Shown one piece after another: positions 1-9,129 of a DNA stretch of 41,531 bases (its first letter is position 1; every line of letters starts with the position of its first letter). Position numbers and translations under genes: made by a program. This stretch comes from Lachnospiraceae bacterium UBA2864 (lineage in GTDB: Bacteria; Bacillota; Clostridia; Lachnospirales; Lachnospiraceae), in NCBI GenBank assembly GCA_002350525.1, contig DEFA01000010.1, positions 1-41,531 on the forward strand, read 5' to 3'. The notes beneath the pieces are model-generated. The model saw only the letters and a program-made list of their open reading frames with translations, did not search any database and was not told the origin of the DNA.

Positions 1-20
1 GAGATGCAAAAGTCAATAAA

Positions 21-84
21 ACGCCGTGTTTATCGCAATTCATCCCACCACCTGTAGAGGTGGGGGATTGCTTGCTCACGGCGT
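21..84 (-). repeat. Long imperfect hairpin, possible IS200/IS605-like end or terminator
   Basis: Directly behind the stop of the MerR-methyltransferase gene lies a nested inverted repeat. The outer arms are ACGCCGTG (21-28) and CACGGCGT (77-84), then GCAAT/ATTGC, then a perfect inner stem CCACCT-GTAG-AGGTGG (48-63). Read on the minus strand it is followed by a T-rich run, so it may end transcription of the upstream gene. The inner hairpin followed by GGGATGAATTGCG resembles the right end of IS200/IS605 (tnpB) elements, but no transposase lies beside it. It shares TTCATCCC and GCTTGCTCACGG with a second structure at 34499-34581. The fold is clear; its origin is inference. Confidence 0.45.
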
Positions 85-85
85 G

Positions 86-1273
86 TTAAAAAGCCTTGAA
101 ATATCCGGCTTCCTTGGTGATCCTGAAGCCCCTGCCGCTAACCTTTTTCTCCACAAATGCTCTGAACTCTTTATATCTGTCAATTATATACTGATTCTGA
201 TTCCCGTGGCAGGACATAATATATTCAAGGAGCGGTTCGGCTTTATCCACAAGAAGGGCATCATCATAGATATGCTTCTCAACATTTTCGAAACTTGTTC
301 CCAAAATATCGGCACCGTTATCCAATCCGAATATGTGATAGAGTTCCCTTGCGGCAAGATCAATCCTGTCATCGAATTCCTTCACGAGTTCAGTGATCTC
401 TTTCATATGCCTGCTTCCGTAAGTACTTGCGTAAAGTACTCCGTTCGGCTTAAGTACCCGCCTTATCTGAGAAGCCGCATCCGCCGGATCCTCACAGTAA
501 AACAGCATATGATTTGCGATCACTACATCAAAGCAGTTATCGGGATACGGGATGTCCTCACATCCAAACTCCCTGAAAGTCACGGTTTTTTTAAGCGATT
601 CCAGATTTCTCCTTGCATCCTGGAGCATTCCGCCCGATATATCAGACAGTATGATCTCGGTACCTCTTCCCTTAGGGATCAACGCTTTATTTTCAGCCCA
701 GAGAGCACCGTTTCCGCATCCCAGTTCAAGAATCTTCATTCCCGGCAGAAGATGCATTTCACCGAACATCCACGGGAACCAGCCTGTTTTATTCACCGAA
801 TACAGTTTATGCAGTTTGATCCTCGCTGATACGTTACTTGCATTCTGATACTGTTTGTTAAGGCTGTTCTCCATACTCGTAAGATCGATGATCCTGAGCA
901 TCTTATCCCAGTCGATATTCTGCCCCTTTTCATATGCCGCAAGTGTTTCATCCACCGCTTTCTTTACCAGCATCATCTGATCGATCTTATCGCTTATAAG
1001 AGTCTGCTGAAGCTTCATGGAGTCCACCATAAAGTTCTTGTCCTCTGCCTTGACCATCAGCTCTTTTATCTCATCCAGCGAAAATCCCAGATATTTATAA
1101 AGAAGGATCTGCTGAAGCTTCACCAGATCCTTCGCTTGATAATACCTAGCTCCCGTTGTTTCGTTTACATAGCTCGGTTTTAATATATTCTGTTTATCAT
1201 AGAACCTCACGGTTCTGACGGAGACCCTGGCCATCTTAGCAAAACGGCCTGAGGTCAGATATTCTTTATCCAT
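86..1273 (-). CDS. MerR-family regulator fused to a SAM-dependent methyltransferase
   Basis: 395 aa. Residues 1-70 form a MerR winged helix (start MDKEYLTSGRFAKMARV, then the FYD..NIL segment, wing residues ARYY and LGFSLDEIKELM). A coiled linker at about 75-125 is the usual MerR dimer helix. Residues 150-395 are a class I methyltransferase: motif I is LELGCGNG (about 182-189), an acidic pair follows in ILSDIS, and a Methyltransf_11-type IPYPDNCFDVVIANHMLFYC segment is present. Ordinary MerR proteins carry an effector-binding domain here, so the methyltransferase may act as the sensor or as an enzyme under self-control. It lies 12 bp behind the GGDEF gene, probably in one transcript. Target DNA and methyl acceptor cannot be read from the sequence. 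Confidence 0.88.
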   Translation of the reverse strand: MDKEYLTSGRFAKMARVSVRTVRFYDKQNILKPSYVNETTGARYYQAKDLVKLQQILLYKYLGFSLDEIKELMVKAEDKNFMVDSMKLQQTLISDKIDQMMLVKKAVDETLAAYEKGQNIDWDKMLRIIDLTSMENSLNKQYQNASNVSARIKLHKLYSVNKTGWFPWMFGEMHLLPGMKILELGCGNGALWAENKALIPKGRGTEIILSDISGGMLQDARRNLESLKKTVTFREFGCEDIPYPDNCFDVVIANHMLFYCEDPADAASQIRRVLKPNGVLYASTYGSRHMKEITELVKEFDDRIDLAARELYHIFGLDNGADILGTSFENVEKHIYDDALLVDKAEPLLEYIMSCHGNQNQYIIDRYKEFRAFVEKKVSGRGFRITKEAGYFKAF

Positions 1274-1285
1274 CTTTTTTCTCTA

Positions 1286-2689
1286 CTAATTCCGTCTGTT
1301 GCTTCTGTACTGAAGCTCCGGATGTTTCTTATAATACTCATCCTTATCCGCATACATTTTCTCATCGGCATCATGCATGGCTTTTCTGATATCCAGCTTA
1401 CTGTCTCCGAAGCAGGTTCCCACGGCAAGTTTAACCGTATCCGATTCTTCTGCTTTTCTTCTCAGATTATCTACCAGTTTGTTAAATGATTCTTCATCCA
1501 CTTCTGTCTGAAGTATCAGGAACTCATCTCCACCGACTCTGAATATCTCGCCTTCAGGGAAACAATCCTTAAGCATGCATGCCGCAGTTTTAAGCAGCTC
1601 ATCTCCGGCCACATGTCCTTCCGTATCATTTACGGTCTTAAGGCCGTTCAGATCCACAAAAACAACTCCGTAAACACTGCTGATAGGATTAAGTCCGGAT
1701 ACGATATCGGTAACTCTGTTGTTCATCGCATTTCGATTATAGAGTCCCGTAAGAAGATCCGTATCGCTGAGAATCTTCATACGCTTAAACAGCTGATGAT
1801 TGGCTATCTCGGCAGCAAGTATAAATGAAGTTACGCCGAGAATGGATTTTATATTTAATGTATCTCTGCTGTCAAAATTGGTTGCCATTATATAGCCTAT
1901 GGTTTCACCGTTCGATCTGAGCGGATACAGAACCAGACTGTATATACCGTCTGTTACCAGTGATTTATACCAGATAGGACTTATATCTTTTAAAGTCTCA
2001 AGTTCTTTCCTGTCATGAATGATATAACAATTGCTTCCCGCGATCAGTTTATCCCATACCTCAACTACATCGAAAAAGCCTTCACTCATGAAGCTTTCAT
2101 CCTCCGCCAGTACCTCATTTTCACCTAAACTGTCGCAAAGCATGGAACACTTGCGCTTCTTGAAATCCGTAAGGAGTATACAGCTTCTGTTTGCACTGCA
2201 TGAATCTCTCAGATCCGATATGATGGAATCCATAGCCGCCTGAAAATCATCTGTTTCTCTGAGCTTGATACTGGTTCTTATAACCTGTACCGCAATATCC
2301 GGAGATATATCGGAAAGCTTTGATACATCAACCTTTGGCTGCATATCATAGGAGAACAGATAGAATTCCTTTCCTTTTTCATCGGTTATAAGCGGAAGCA
2401 TTATAACTTCCATCCATGCATTGTAATACTCCGCATCTATATAGGAATGAACCATCCTGCCTTCTTTTACACATCTAACGCTCATAGCCTCATAATTAAG
2501 ATCCCTCGGGATATAATTATAATACGGCTTTCCCGGAACAAAATCCTCTCTCTTTACGTTTACGGATTTAAGATACAGATCATTTGCTGCTTCAAGACAT
2601 ATTTCTCCGCATGATCCGTCTTCATTAATCCGAACAGAAAGGACACTGGCAATTTTCTTTTGTTTATTCGCCACTTCACTATAATCCAA
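1286..2689 (-). CDS. PAS/GAF-type sensor with GGDEF diguanylate cyclase domain
   Basis: About 467 aa, soluble (no membrane segment). Residues 20-130 look PAS-like, 140-300 GAF-like, and about 305-465 form a GGDEF domain with the active motif FRVGGDEFLIL. This family condenses two GTP into cyclic di-GMP. The inhibitory RxxD site that normally sits five residues before GGDEF is absent, so product feedback is not expected. The longest frame opens with GTG at 2698, but a GGAGG Shine-Dalgarno overlaps that codon. The same GGAGG is eight bases before a TTG at 2689, which I prefer. It is the first gene of a short unit with the MerR-methyltransferase. Confidence 0.88.
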   Translation of the reverse strand: MDYSEVANKQKKIASVLSVRINEDGSCGEICLEAANDLYLKSVNVKREDFVPGKPYYNYIPRDLNYEAMSVRCVKEGRMVHSYIDAEYYNAWMEVIMLPLITDEKGKEFYLFSYDMQPKVDVSKLSDISPDIAVQVIRTSIKLRETDDFQAAMDSIISDLRDSCSANRSCILLTDFKKRKCSMLCDSLGENEVLAEDESFMSEGFFDVVEVWDKLIAGSNCYIIHDRKELETLKDISPIWYKSLVTDGIYSLVLYPLRSNGETIGYIMATNFDSRDTLNIKSILGVTSFILAAEIANHQLFKRMKILSDTDLLTGLYNRNAMNNRVTDIVSGLNPISSVYGVVFVDLNGLKTVNDTEGHVAGDELLKTAACMLKDCFPEGEIFRVGGDEFLILQTEVDEESFNKLVDNLRRKAEESDTVKLAVGTCFGDSKLDIRKAMHDADEKMYADKDEYYKKHPELQYRSNRRN

Positions 2690-2869
2690 TGAAGCCACCT
2701 CCGAACTGTTTCGCCTATCATCATACTGGGTTTTAAGTTTCGCACAGACTTAAAAAGAGATACATTTACAGACATATTATAACCTATAATTGTCTGAATA
2801 ATCAAAAGAAAAACGACTGAAAGTCTAATATTATTTATCAATTATTCTTGATTACAAACAATAATTAAT

Positions 2870-3901
2870 CTATATCTTTACTTTTCCCGCAAGGATATCT
2901 TTATAATCCGCCAGATTCTTTCTCAAAAGATTCGGTGTATCAAGTTCATACGGACATCTCGACTTGCAGAGTCCGCAGTCCACGCAATCCTCTATCTGCA
3001 TCATATTAGCCTGCCATTCTTCGGAAAGGAAATTTTCCGACGGTGCACGGCGTATCAGCTGTGACATTCTCGCACAGTTATTAATCTGTATTCCCACAGT
3101 ACACGGCATGCAGTATCCGCATCCGCGGCAGAAGTCACCCATAAGATTTTGTCTGTCTTCTTCAATAAATGCGGCCATCTCATCCGTCATGGTAACCTCT
3201 TTATCAAAGAAGCTGAGCCACTGAGCCAGTTCCTCTTCTCTCTGTATTCCCCATATCGGAAGTGCATTGTACTGACTCATAAATGCCATGCAGGCATCAC
3301 TGTTGGTAAGAAGTCCGCCCGACAGTCCCTTCATGGCTATGAAGCCCATATCAGCCTTCTCGGCTGTCCGTACCAGTGCTATATCTCTGTCTGTTGCGAG
3401 ATAACAGAACGGGAACTGCAGTGTCTCATACAATCCACTCTCCACAATTTCTTCCGCAACTCCGATAAGATGTGCCGTAATTCCGATATGTCTTATCTTT
3501 CCCTGACGTTTTGCTTCCTCCATCGCCTCGTACATTCCGGTACCGTCTCCCGGCTTATAGCACTGAGATACGCAGTGGAACTGATATATGTCCAGATAAT
3601 CCGTTTTAAGATTCCGAAGAGTCGTCTCCAGATCTTCCCAAAACTTTTCCGGCGTTTTCGCCATGGTCTTAGAAGAAATATATATCTTCTCACGCATCCC
3701 TTCTATCGTACCGAATGCTTCTCCCATTTTTTCTTCGCTGTCGGAGTAAGCACGTGCCGTATCAAAAAATCTCATTCCACCTTCATAAGCACCACGGAGA
3801 AGCTTTACAGCCGTAGCCGTATCGACTCTCTGAATAGGCAGTGCACCAAATGCATTCTGCGGAACCGTAATCCCTGTTTTACCAAGTGTAATTTCCCTCA
3901 T
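2870..3901 (-). CDS. Aldo/keto reductase with C-terminal 4Fe-4S ferredoxin domain
   Basis: About 343 aa. An aldo/keto reductase TIM barrel fills residues 1-230: FDTARAYSDSEEKMGEA carries the catalytic Asp and Tyr, with a Lys in ISSKT and a His in YQFHCV. A cysteine-rich tail follows, with CRGCGYC..C and CVDCGLCKSRC clusters fitting two 4Fe-4S centres. This AKR-ferredoxin architecture is common in anaerobic Firmicutes; substrates are usually unknown. Two in-frame ATGs open the frame. The second (3901) has GGGAG at proper spacing and is chosen over 3907. The gene follows the permease but is separated from it by a terminator at 3975-4006. Confidence 0.9.
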   Translation of the reverse strand: MREITLGKTGITVPQNAFGALPIQRVDTATAVKLLRGAYEGGMRFFDTARAYSDSEEKMGEAFGTIEGMREKIYISSKTMAKTPEKFWEDLETTLRNLKTDYLDIYQFHCVSQCYKPGDGTGMYEAMEEAKRQGKIRHIGITAHLIGVAEEIVESGLYETLQFPFCYLATDRDIALVRTAEKADMGFIAMKGLSGGLLTNSDACMAFMSQYNALPIWGIQREEELAQWLSFFDKEVTMTDEMAAFIEEDRQNLMGDFCRGCGYCMPCTVGIQINNCARMSQLIRRAPSENFLSEEWQANMMQIEDCVDCGLCKSRCPYELDTPNLLRKNLADYKDILAGKVKI

Positions 3902-3974
3902 ACGCATAAACTCCCTTCATATATTCATAACTATACAAATAAAATAATATTTCATCCGTCAAAAGAATACAACT

Positions 3975-4006
3975 AAAAAACCTTGGGATATACACAAATC
4001 CCAAGG
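3975..4006 (-). terminator. Rho-independent terminator behind the permease gene
   Basis: On the minus strand a perfect nine-base stem CCTTGGGAT/ATCCCAAGG with an eight-base loop is followed at once by six T. It lies 17 bp after the permease stop and ends the TetR-DUF362-permease unit before the aldo/keto reductase. Confidence 0.9.
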
Positions 4007-4023
4007 TTGATCGGATACTCCAT

Positions 4024-4926
4024 CTATAAAACCAGATTTATCAAAATCCCCGACAAACATGCATATACTATGATAAAAGCCCAGTAAAACAGGAAATGCT
4101 TTATCCCGAGCACTACCTTAAGTGCTCCGAGATTTGTTATCTTAGTTGCGGGTCCCGTTATCATAAATGCAGCCGCACTTCCGAGACTCATACCATTCAT
4201 AAGCCAGGTTTTAAGAATCGGAATAGTACCGCCTCCGCAGACATAAAGCGGAACTCCTACCGTAGACGCCATCAGTACTCCCCAGGCCTCATTTCCTCCA
4301 AACATAAAGGTCACAGCCTCCGCCGGTACATATCTCTGAAAGATTGCCGAAAGAAGTATTCCTATAAGAAAGTAAAGTCCTGTCGCCCTAAAGTTTCTGT
4401 AAAGATTCTTTAGCAGTCTTTTGAATATATTCGGGTCCGTATCTCTGTTCTTCGGTTCATCAAAGCTTTCAAACCTGAAGAAATTTTTCTTCTTGAAAAA
4501 GAAACGGATAACCAGTCCTGCCACGATTCCACAAAGAAAACAAGTAACTATACGGACCACAAGCACCTTCACACCAAGTGCCGCACTGTAAATGATAAGC
4601 TGCGGGTTAAGAAGTATAGAACTCATCATGAATGACGCAAGCCATTCATCTCTTATTCCACCTCTCGAGAAAGAAGCCGCTATCGGAATCGTTCCATACA
4701 TGCAAAGCGGAGAAAGAACTCCCAGAATCGACGCCGCTATAATCCCGATTATGCTGCTGCCGTCACTTTTCATATTTCTCATAAGGTTATGGATCTTATC
4801 TTTAAAGAATACCGAGATTATCGAGCCTATAACCATTCCTATGAGCCAGTACAGAAATATCTGACGAAACTGGACCGTAAAATAGTACCATATGTATATA
4901 ATCTCTCTTTTTAATATTTCAAACAC
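4024..4926 (-). CDS. Predicted permease, UPF0718 (YraQ/DUF318-like) family
   Basis: 300 aa integral membrane protein with about eight hydrophobic segments and a charged central loop (about 145-170, KKKNFFRFESFDEPKNRD). The two glycine/proline-rich half repeats typical of the YraQ family can be seen: SPLCMYGTIPIAASFSRGG with a following MMSSILLNPQL, and VCGGGTIPILKTWLMNG with MITGPATKITNLG. Some relatives (ArsP) export organoarsenicals and others are of unknown substrate, so no substrate is assigned. The start is GTG with GGAG about 11 bases upstream. It lies 37 bp behind the DUF362 gene and ends at a strong terminator. Confidence 0.8.
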   Translation of the reverse strand: MFEILKREIIYIWYYFTVQFRQIFLYWLIGMVIGSIISVFFKDKIHNLMRNMKSDGSSIIGIIAASILGVLSPLCMYGTIPIAASFSRGGIRDEWLASFMMSSILLNPQLIIYSAALGVKVLVVRIVTCFLCGIVAGLVIRFFFKKKNFFRFESFDEPKNRDTDPNIFKRLLKNLYRNFRATGLYFLIGILLSAIFQRYVPAEAVTFMFGGNEAWGVLMASTVGVPLYVCGGGTIPILKTWLMNGMSLGSAAAFMITGPATKITNLGALKVVLGIKHFLFYWAFIIVYACLSGILINLVL

Positions 4927-4963
4927 TTATAATTCTTCTCCGTTTATCATTTTTCGCTGTTTA

Positions 4964-6100
4964 TCATTCTTCACTGTTTTCAACTTCTTGTGACACGGTC
5001 TCATCCATTTCCTGTGAATCGTCCTCATCCACGTTAACGATTTCATATGCCCTGTTTCCGAATCCTATTTCTTCACTGTGTGTCAGAATGTGAAGCCCGT
5101 TTTTCTCAAGTATCCTGTTCTTTAGTGACTGACCGTCTTCGGCTCTGAATACAAGATCGACACATGCCTGATCAAGTGCAACAGGATCGGTTGACGCCAG
5201 TATTCCGATATCATGCATATCAACATCTGCCGGGTGCGATACGCAGTCACAGTCGACTGACATTCTGTTCATAACACTTATATAAACAATATTCTGTCCA
5301 TATCCCTCATAATCAGAGACAGACTTTGCAGCCTCTGCCATAGATTCCGTAAACACATCCTGATTTGTAAGCAGGCTTCCGATATCGATCGGCGGTTTTG
5401 AAAACACTCCGCCGGTATGGATTCTGGTCTTACCTTCACTTGATGCGATACCTATTGAAATATTCTTGAGTGCGCCTCCGAAGCCGGCCATGGGATGACC
5501 TTTGAAATGCGTGAGTACTATCACATAATCATACTCAGCCAGATTTTTTCCGACCCAGTTTTCCTGAAGATTAACTCCTCCTTCAACGGGAATCTTCATA
5601 TAACCGTCCCTGTCCATAATGTCCACGTCCGCAATTGCAGTAAAGCCGTGATCCTTTGCGACCTGCATATGCATCTCGGTTTCTGCTCTTTGGGAACCGG
5701 AATATGCGGTATTACACTCTACTATTGTTCCATCCACACTTTGAACCAGATCCTTGATAAGATCCGGATCCAGATGGTTAGGATTACCCGCTTCACCTGT
5801 CGACAGCTTGATAGCTACCTTTCCGGTCGGTGAAACATTTAATGCCTTATAAACTTTATCAAGTCCTTCGGGACTGATATCCCTCGTCATATAAACCACG
5901 GATGCCTCATCATAGCTTCTTCCTTCTGCTTTCAGCGTTTCAACATCATAAAACTCATGTGCCTCTATATCATAGTGCATGTGGTTTATGTACCAGATTG
6001 CAGCCACACCGATGATCGCACAGAATATTCCGAAACCGATTAAAAATCTGCGCACGCCTTTACCTTTCTTCTTTGTTTGTTTCTCACTTTTCTCTTTCAT
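4964..6100 (-). CDS. Membrane-anchored DUF362 domain protein
   Basis: 378 aa. A Lys/Arg-rich amino end (residues 1-19) is followed by one hydrophobic segment (about 19-39), then an extracytoplasmic DUF362 domain (about 60-350) with the family signatures THFKGHPMAGFGGALKNI and STDPVALDQACVDL. DUF362 is often paired with a ferredoxin domain, but here the tail is only acidic (EDDSQEMDETVSQEVENSEE), with no cysteine cluster. AAGGGG precedes the ATG. It lies between its probable regulator (TetR, 72 bp upstream) and the permease. The molecular role of DUF362 is not settled. Confidence 0.82.
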   Translation of the reverse strand: MKEKSEKQTKKKGKGVRRFLIGFGIFCAIIGVAAIWYINHMHYDIEAHEFYDVETLKAEGRSYDEASVVYMTRDISPEGLDKVYKALNVSPTGKVAIKLSTGEAGNPNHLDPDLIKDLVQSVDGTIVECNTAYSGSQRAETEMHMQVAKDHGFTAIADVDIMDRDGYMKIPVEGGVNLQENWVGKNLAEYDYVIVLTHFKGHPMAGFGGALKNISIGIASSEGKTRIHTGGVFSKPPIDIGSLLTNQDVFTESMAEAAKSVSDYEGYGQNIVYISVMNRMSVDCDCVSHPADVDMHDIGILASTDPVALDQACVDLVFRAEDGQSLKNRILEKNGLHILTHSEEIGFGNRAYEIVNVDEDDSQEMDETVSQEVENSEE

Positions 6101-6172
6101 GATGACCCCTTCCGTTTTTTTCGAATTTAATCTATTTCTTTTCTACGATATGTGACTGATTTTTACCGGCAA

Positions 6173-6748
6173 CTACTTCGCATCAAATCCAAGCCTGCCC
6201 TTTATTCCGTTAAGTCCCAGATAATGATATGTGATCAGCAGCCTTAATCTGTATCGCATTTCATCTTCCTCGCTGTAACTTTTCAGTATATCCGTAAGTC
6301 CCATAACAAGGATCGATACTATCTGAATCTTAAATTCATCATCCTCTATCGGACATGCTTCGACAAAGAATTCAGTCATCATATCCGTCAGCATCGCCTT
6401 ATCTTTACTTCCCGTGGATTTAAGCATTATGAGCAGCCCCTCACGATGTTCACTCATTACCTTCGCAAGAGCCGTTGACACATCTTCTATCTTATCGTCC
6501 GTATAGTTTCCGGCATACTCCGAGCTTCCGAAATGGCCTATAGCTTTCATAACACTCTGCCTTGCCTTCCCTACAAGAGTTTCATAGATTTCTTCCTTGG
6601 ATCTGAAATATCTGTAAATGTTACTTTTACTTATAAAACATTTATCAGCGACCATTCTGAGCGAAGTTTTCTCATATCCGTTATGTATAAAAAGTCTTTT
6701 TGAAACAGCCAGAATCCTTTGATATATCTCATCTTTCTTTATCTGCAT
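6173..6748 (-). CDS. TetR/AcrR-family transcriptional regulator
   Basis: 191 aa. The TetR DNA-binding region is at residues 8-55: RILAVSKRLFIHNGYEKTSL, then MVADKCFISKSNIYRYFRSKEEIYE. The C-terminal ligand domain is divergent, as usual. It is the first gene of the unit TetR-DUF362-permease, so it most likely represses that unit and itself. An inverted repeat 28 bp upstream of its start fits an operator. Confidence 0.88.
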   Translation of the reverse strand: MQIKKDEIYQRILAVSKRLFIHNGYEKTSLRMVADKCFISKSNIYRYFRSKEEIYETLVGKARQSVMKAIGHFGSSEYAGNYTDDKIEDVSTALAKVMSEHREGLLIMLKSTGSKDKAMLTDMMTEFFVEACPIEDDEFKIQIVSILVMGLTDILKSYSEEDEMRYRLRLLITYHYLGLNGIKGRLGFDAK

Positions 6749-6775
6749 TATTTTTCTCCATCATAAGCACATTTC

Positions 6776-6795
6776 AATAGTGACCATTTACTATT
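6776..6795. promoter_or_regulatory. Candidate TetR operator
   Basis: AATAGT and ACTATT form an inverted repeat with an eight-base spacer (AATAGTgaccatttACTATT), 28 bp upstream of the TetR start. Spacing and position suit an autoregulatory operator. The arms are short and no strong -35/-10 pair was recognised next to it. Confidence 0.4.
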
Positions 6796-6965
6796 TCATG
6801 ATTATCATATATACTCTGTATTTTCAAGATATCTCATTCAAAAGCGTCCGCTTATTAATTTTGTTCACGCATTTTCCCGCAAAGAAAAAATACGACCATA
6901 CTTATGTGTATAGCCGTATCATACCAATCATTATAATAATAATCTTTGCCTGTTTTTTAAATATC

Positions 6966-8156
6966 CTACTTATTTTCAACAACTATCAAAGGAATTATAT
7001 ATTCCTCGGGAGTCAGCCCCGCATGACCGCCCGGCATCATCTGTGCTTCGAAATGCGTATTGAATATCGATGTATCGGATATCGCAAAGGCTATATAATC
7101 GCCAAGCATTTCTTCGAGTCCGTCTCTCGAATTACCGATTCCGAACACTTTATGTTTCAGAACTTCCTCTCTTGTAAGCAGCAGAAACCTGTCTCCAAAG
7201 TTCTTACGGAAGATTCCCGGAAAGTCTGCTTTATACTCATCCTTTACATAAAGATTAAGTGTACGCGGTTCGATTGAAGGAAGAATCTTCAGGCAATTTA
7301 CTACTTCAGGATAGTCAAGTATGCATAAATTCTTACTGTCCATATGTCCATGATCCGCCGTGATCAAGATGAGCGTATCTTCAAGCTTCGATAAGTACTT
7401 CTCCGTTATCCTTTCAAGTTCCGTTACCATATCATGAGTTTCTTCACTGACCGTTCCTGTTCTATGCATAGTTCCGTCAGGTTCATTCCAATAAGCATAG
7501 ATATACTTTTCCCCAGGCTCGTTGCAGAGATTCTCTACTCGTTTCAGTATGGCCTCATAGTCCCGAGGAAACGGAGGCATGAATGGCATCGAATAATATG
7601 CCTTTCCTCCTGCATCATTGATCTTATCTACTACCGACCTGTATGGTAAGTAGGTAAATCCAACATTTACATCTGCCGCCTCACGATCCTCCCGAATGGA
7701 ATTTTCTCCCCAGATACTCTTTCCGTCCGGATCTGTATCTATCGGTTCTGCACCTTTCTTCTCAACCATCTGTTCGGTATTTCTGAACAGTGTCACATTC
7801 TTATCCAGATCCGGAATATATACATCCCAGCCGAGCCAGCCGTGTTCATTCGGATAGAGTCCGCTTAACAGCGATGTTGTCGCAGCAACGGTAGTCGGAG
7901 GATATACGGAATTATATTCACCTGCAAGATGAGATCTGAAGAAACCGTCTTCCTTAAGATGCTTCTCAAGTATGGAGACGCCCATAGCATCAAGAAGAAG
8001 CACGACAACATTCTTATATTTTTTGCTTAAGTATCTATCAGCCAGCGGAAGCGTTTCTGCCGTTGTCTCTGCTCCGAATTTTTTCTCGATTGAATTTGCC
8101 AGGTTCACCAGGCAGTTTCTGTAATCCGGAAGTTCCGGAAATTTTTTATTATTCAT
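6966..8156 (-). CDS. Alkaline-phosphatase superfamily phosphodiesterase/nucleotide pyrophosphatase-like protein
   Basis: 396 aa, no signal peptide. Metal-binding and nucleophile signatures of the type I phosphodiesterase family are in order: VVVLLLDAMG (first Asp, about 52), PPTTVAATTSLLSG (Thr nucleophile, about 91), LILITADHGHMD (Asp-His pair, about 265), and a final His in GGHAGLT near residue 382. Such enzymes hydrolyse phosphodiester or phosphomonoester bonds with two metal ions. The natural substrate cannot be deduced. An AGGA site precedes the ATG. It follows the epimerase gene after 37 bp and may be cotranscribed. Confidence 0.82.
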   Translation of the reverse strand: MNNKKFPELPDYRNCLVNLANSIEKKFGAETTAETLPLADRYLSKKYKNVVVLLLDAMGVSILEKHLKEDGFFRSHLAGEYNSVYPPTTVAATTSLLSGLYPNEHGWLGWDVYIPDLDKNVTLFRNTEQMVEKKGAEPIDTDPDGKSIWGENSIREDREAADVNVGFTYLPYRSVVDKINDAGGKAYYSMPFMPPFPRDYEAILKRVENLCNEPGEKYIYAYWNEPDGTMHRTGTVSEETHDMVTELERITEKYLSKLEDTLILITADHGHMDSKNLCILDYPEVVNCLKILPSIEPRTLNLYVKDEYKADFPGIFRKNFGDRFLLLTREEVLKHKVFGIGNSRDGLEEMLGDYIAFAISDTSIFNTHFEAQMMPGGHAGLTPEEYIIPLIVVENK

Positions 8157-8193
8157 ACTTACTATTCCTAACTAAAAATCTGATGTTGATTGA

Positions 8194-9129
8194 TCAGTCA
8201 TTTTCTGATTCGCTTATATAGTAATCGATCAGCTCATATATCCAGTCATGTATATCGGTAAACTCAAATCCCAAAGCCTTTGCTTTATCAGTATTTATGC
8301 TGAACTCGGGATCTCCGTTATATGGAGCTGTGTCTACCGCCGGTGAATCATTATCTGATCCTGTTTGTGTTGTCCTATCTTTCGCTATATCCATAGCTTC
8401 CTTCTCAACCAACACCGCCTTCTTACCGGTCTTCTCTTCCACGTAATTAATTACTTCACGTAAAGATATGGTTCCTGCAGAGGCTCCGTTATAAGCTCCC
8501 GTAATATCCTTATCTACAAGGTATGCCATAAAGCGTCCTGCTTCATCCGATCTGATATAGCTCATCTGATAATCCACGTTATCTATATACATCGGCTTCT
8601 CGTTAATTACATGCTCTACATAAAACTTAAGTCTTCCCGTATAATCATCCTTCCCGAGAACCACGGGATATCTTACGGCCAGCCATTTTCTATCGGCATA
8701 TTCCTGCCATAATGCTTTTTCTGCCTGACGCTTTATCTCATCATAAGGAAAGTCCTGTCGGCTGCACCATATTACGGGATTCTTCGTTCCATCAAAATCA
8801 TCCTCCCGGGTATTAATGGTCTTCGGCTCATATATTGCCGTACTGGACATCTGAATATACTTATCACAGTCAACTGCATCCATTGCAATGCGGACATCAT
8901 TCGAGGAATAAGCCAGCTTATCGATAACCACATCATAATGCTTTCCTTCGAAAGCCCGCTTCATACTCTCGGCATTTGTTCTCTCAACAATTATCCTTTT
9001 TACCCTGTCACCGAAGTAATCCTTTGCATTTCCTCTGGTCGCTATAGTTACATCATGTCCGGCATGAAGCAGTGCTTCCACCATATGTATTCCGAAGAAT
9101 CTTGTGCCTCCCAAAACAAGTATTTTCAT
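8194..9129 (-). CDS. NAD-dependent epimerase/dehydratase (extended SDR)
   Basis: 311 aa. The Rossmann start MKILVLGGTRFFGIHMVEAL holds a GGTRFFG nucleotide-binding loop, a variant typical of the atypical SDR group related to CSP41. A TAIYEP segment (about 97-102) supplies a Tyr, but the usual YxxxK is not obvious, so catalysis may be atypical or absent. The acid-rich linker near 255-275 (TQTGSDNDS) is variable. The start has AGGAG seven bases upstream. That start lies at the end of a tandemly duplicated block of about 50 bp. Confidence 0.82.
   Translation of the reverse strand: MKILVLGGTRFFGIHMVEALLHAGHDVTIATRGNAKDYFGDRVKRIIVERTNAESMKRAFEGKHYDVVIDKLAYSSNDVRIAMDAVDCDKYIQMSSTAIYEPKTINTREDDFDGTKNPVIWCSRQDFPYDEIKRQAEKALWQEYADRKWLAVRYPVVLGKDDYTGRLKFYVEHVINEKPMYIDNVDYQMSYIRSDEAGRFMAYLVDKDITGAYNGASAGTISLREVINYVEEKTGKKAVLVEKEAMDIAKDRTTQTGSDNDSPAVDTAPYNGDPEFSINTDKAKALGFEFTDIHDWIYELIDYYISESEND

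Noticed and set aside
26..829. Plus-strand 267-aa frame opposite the MerR-methyltransferase gene
   Set aside because: No family likeness or ribosome site; the minus-strand frame has clear MerR and methyltransferase motifs.
3149..3976. Plus-strand 275-aa frame
   Set aside because: Antisense of the aldo/keto reductase and its upstream gap; no recognisable protein features.
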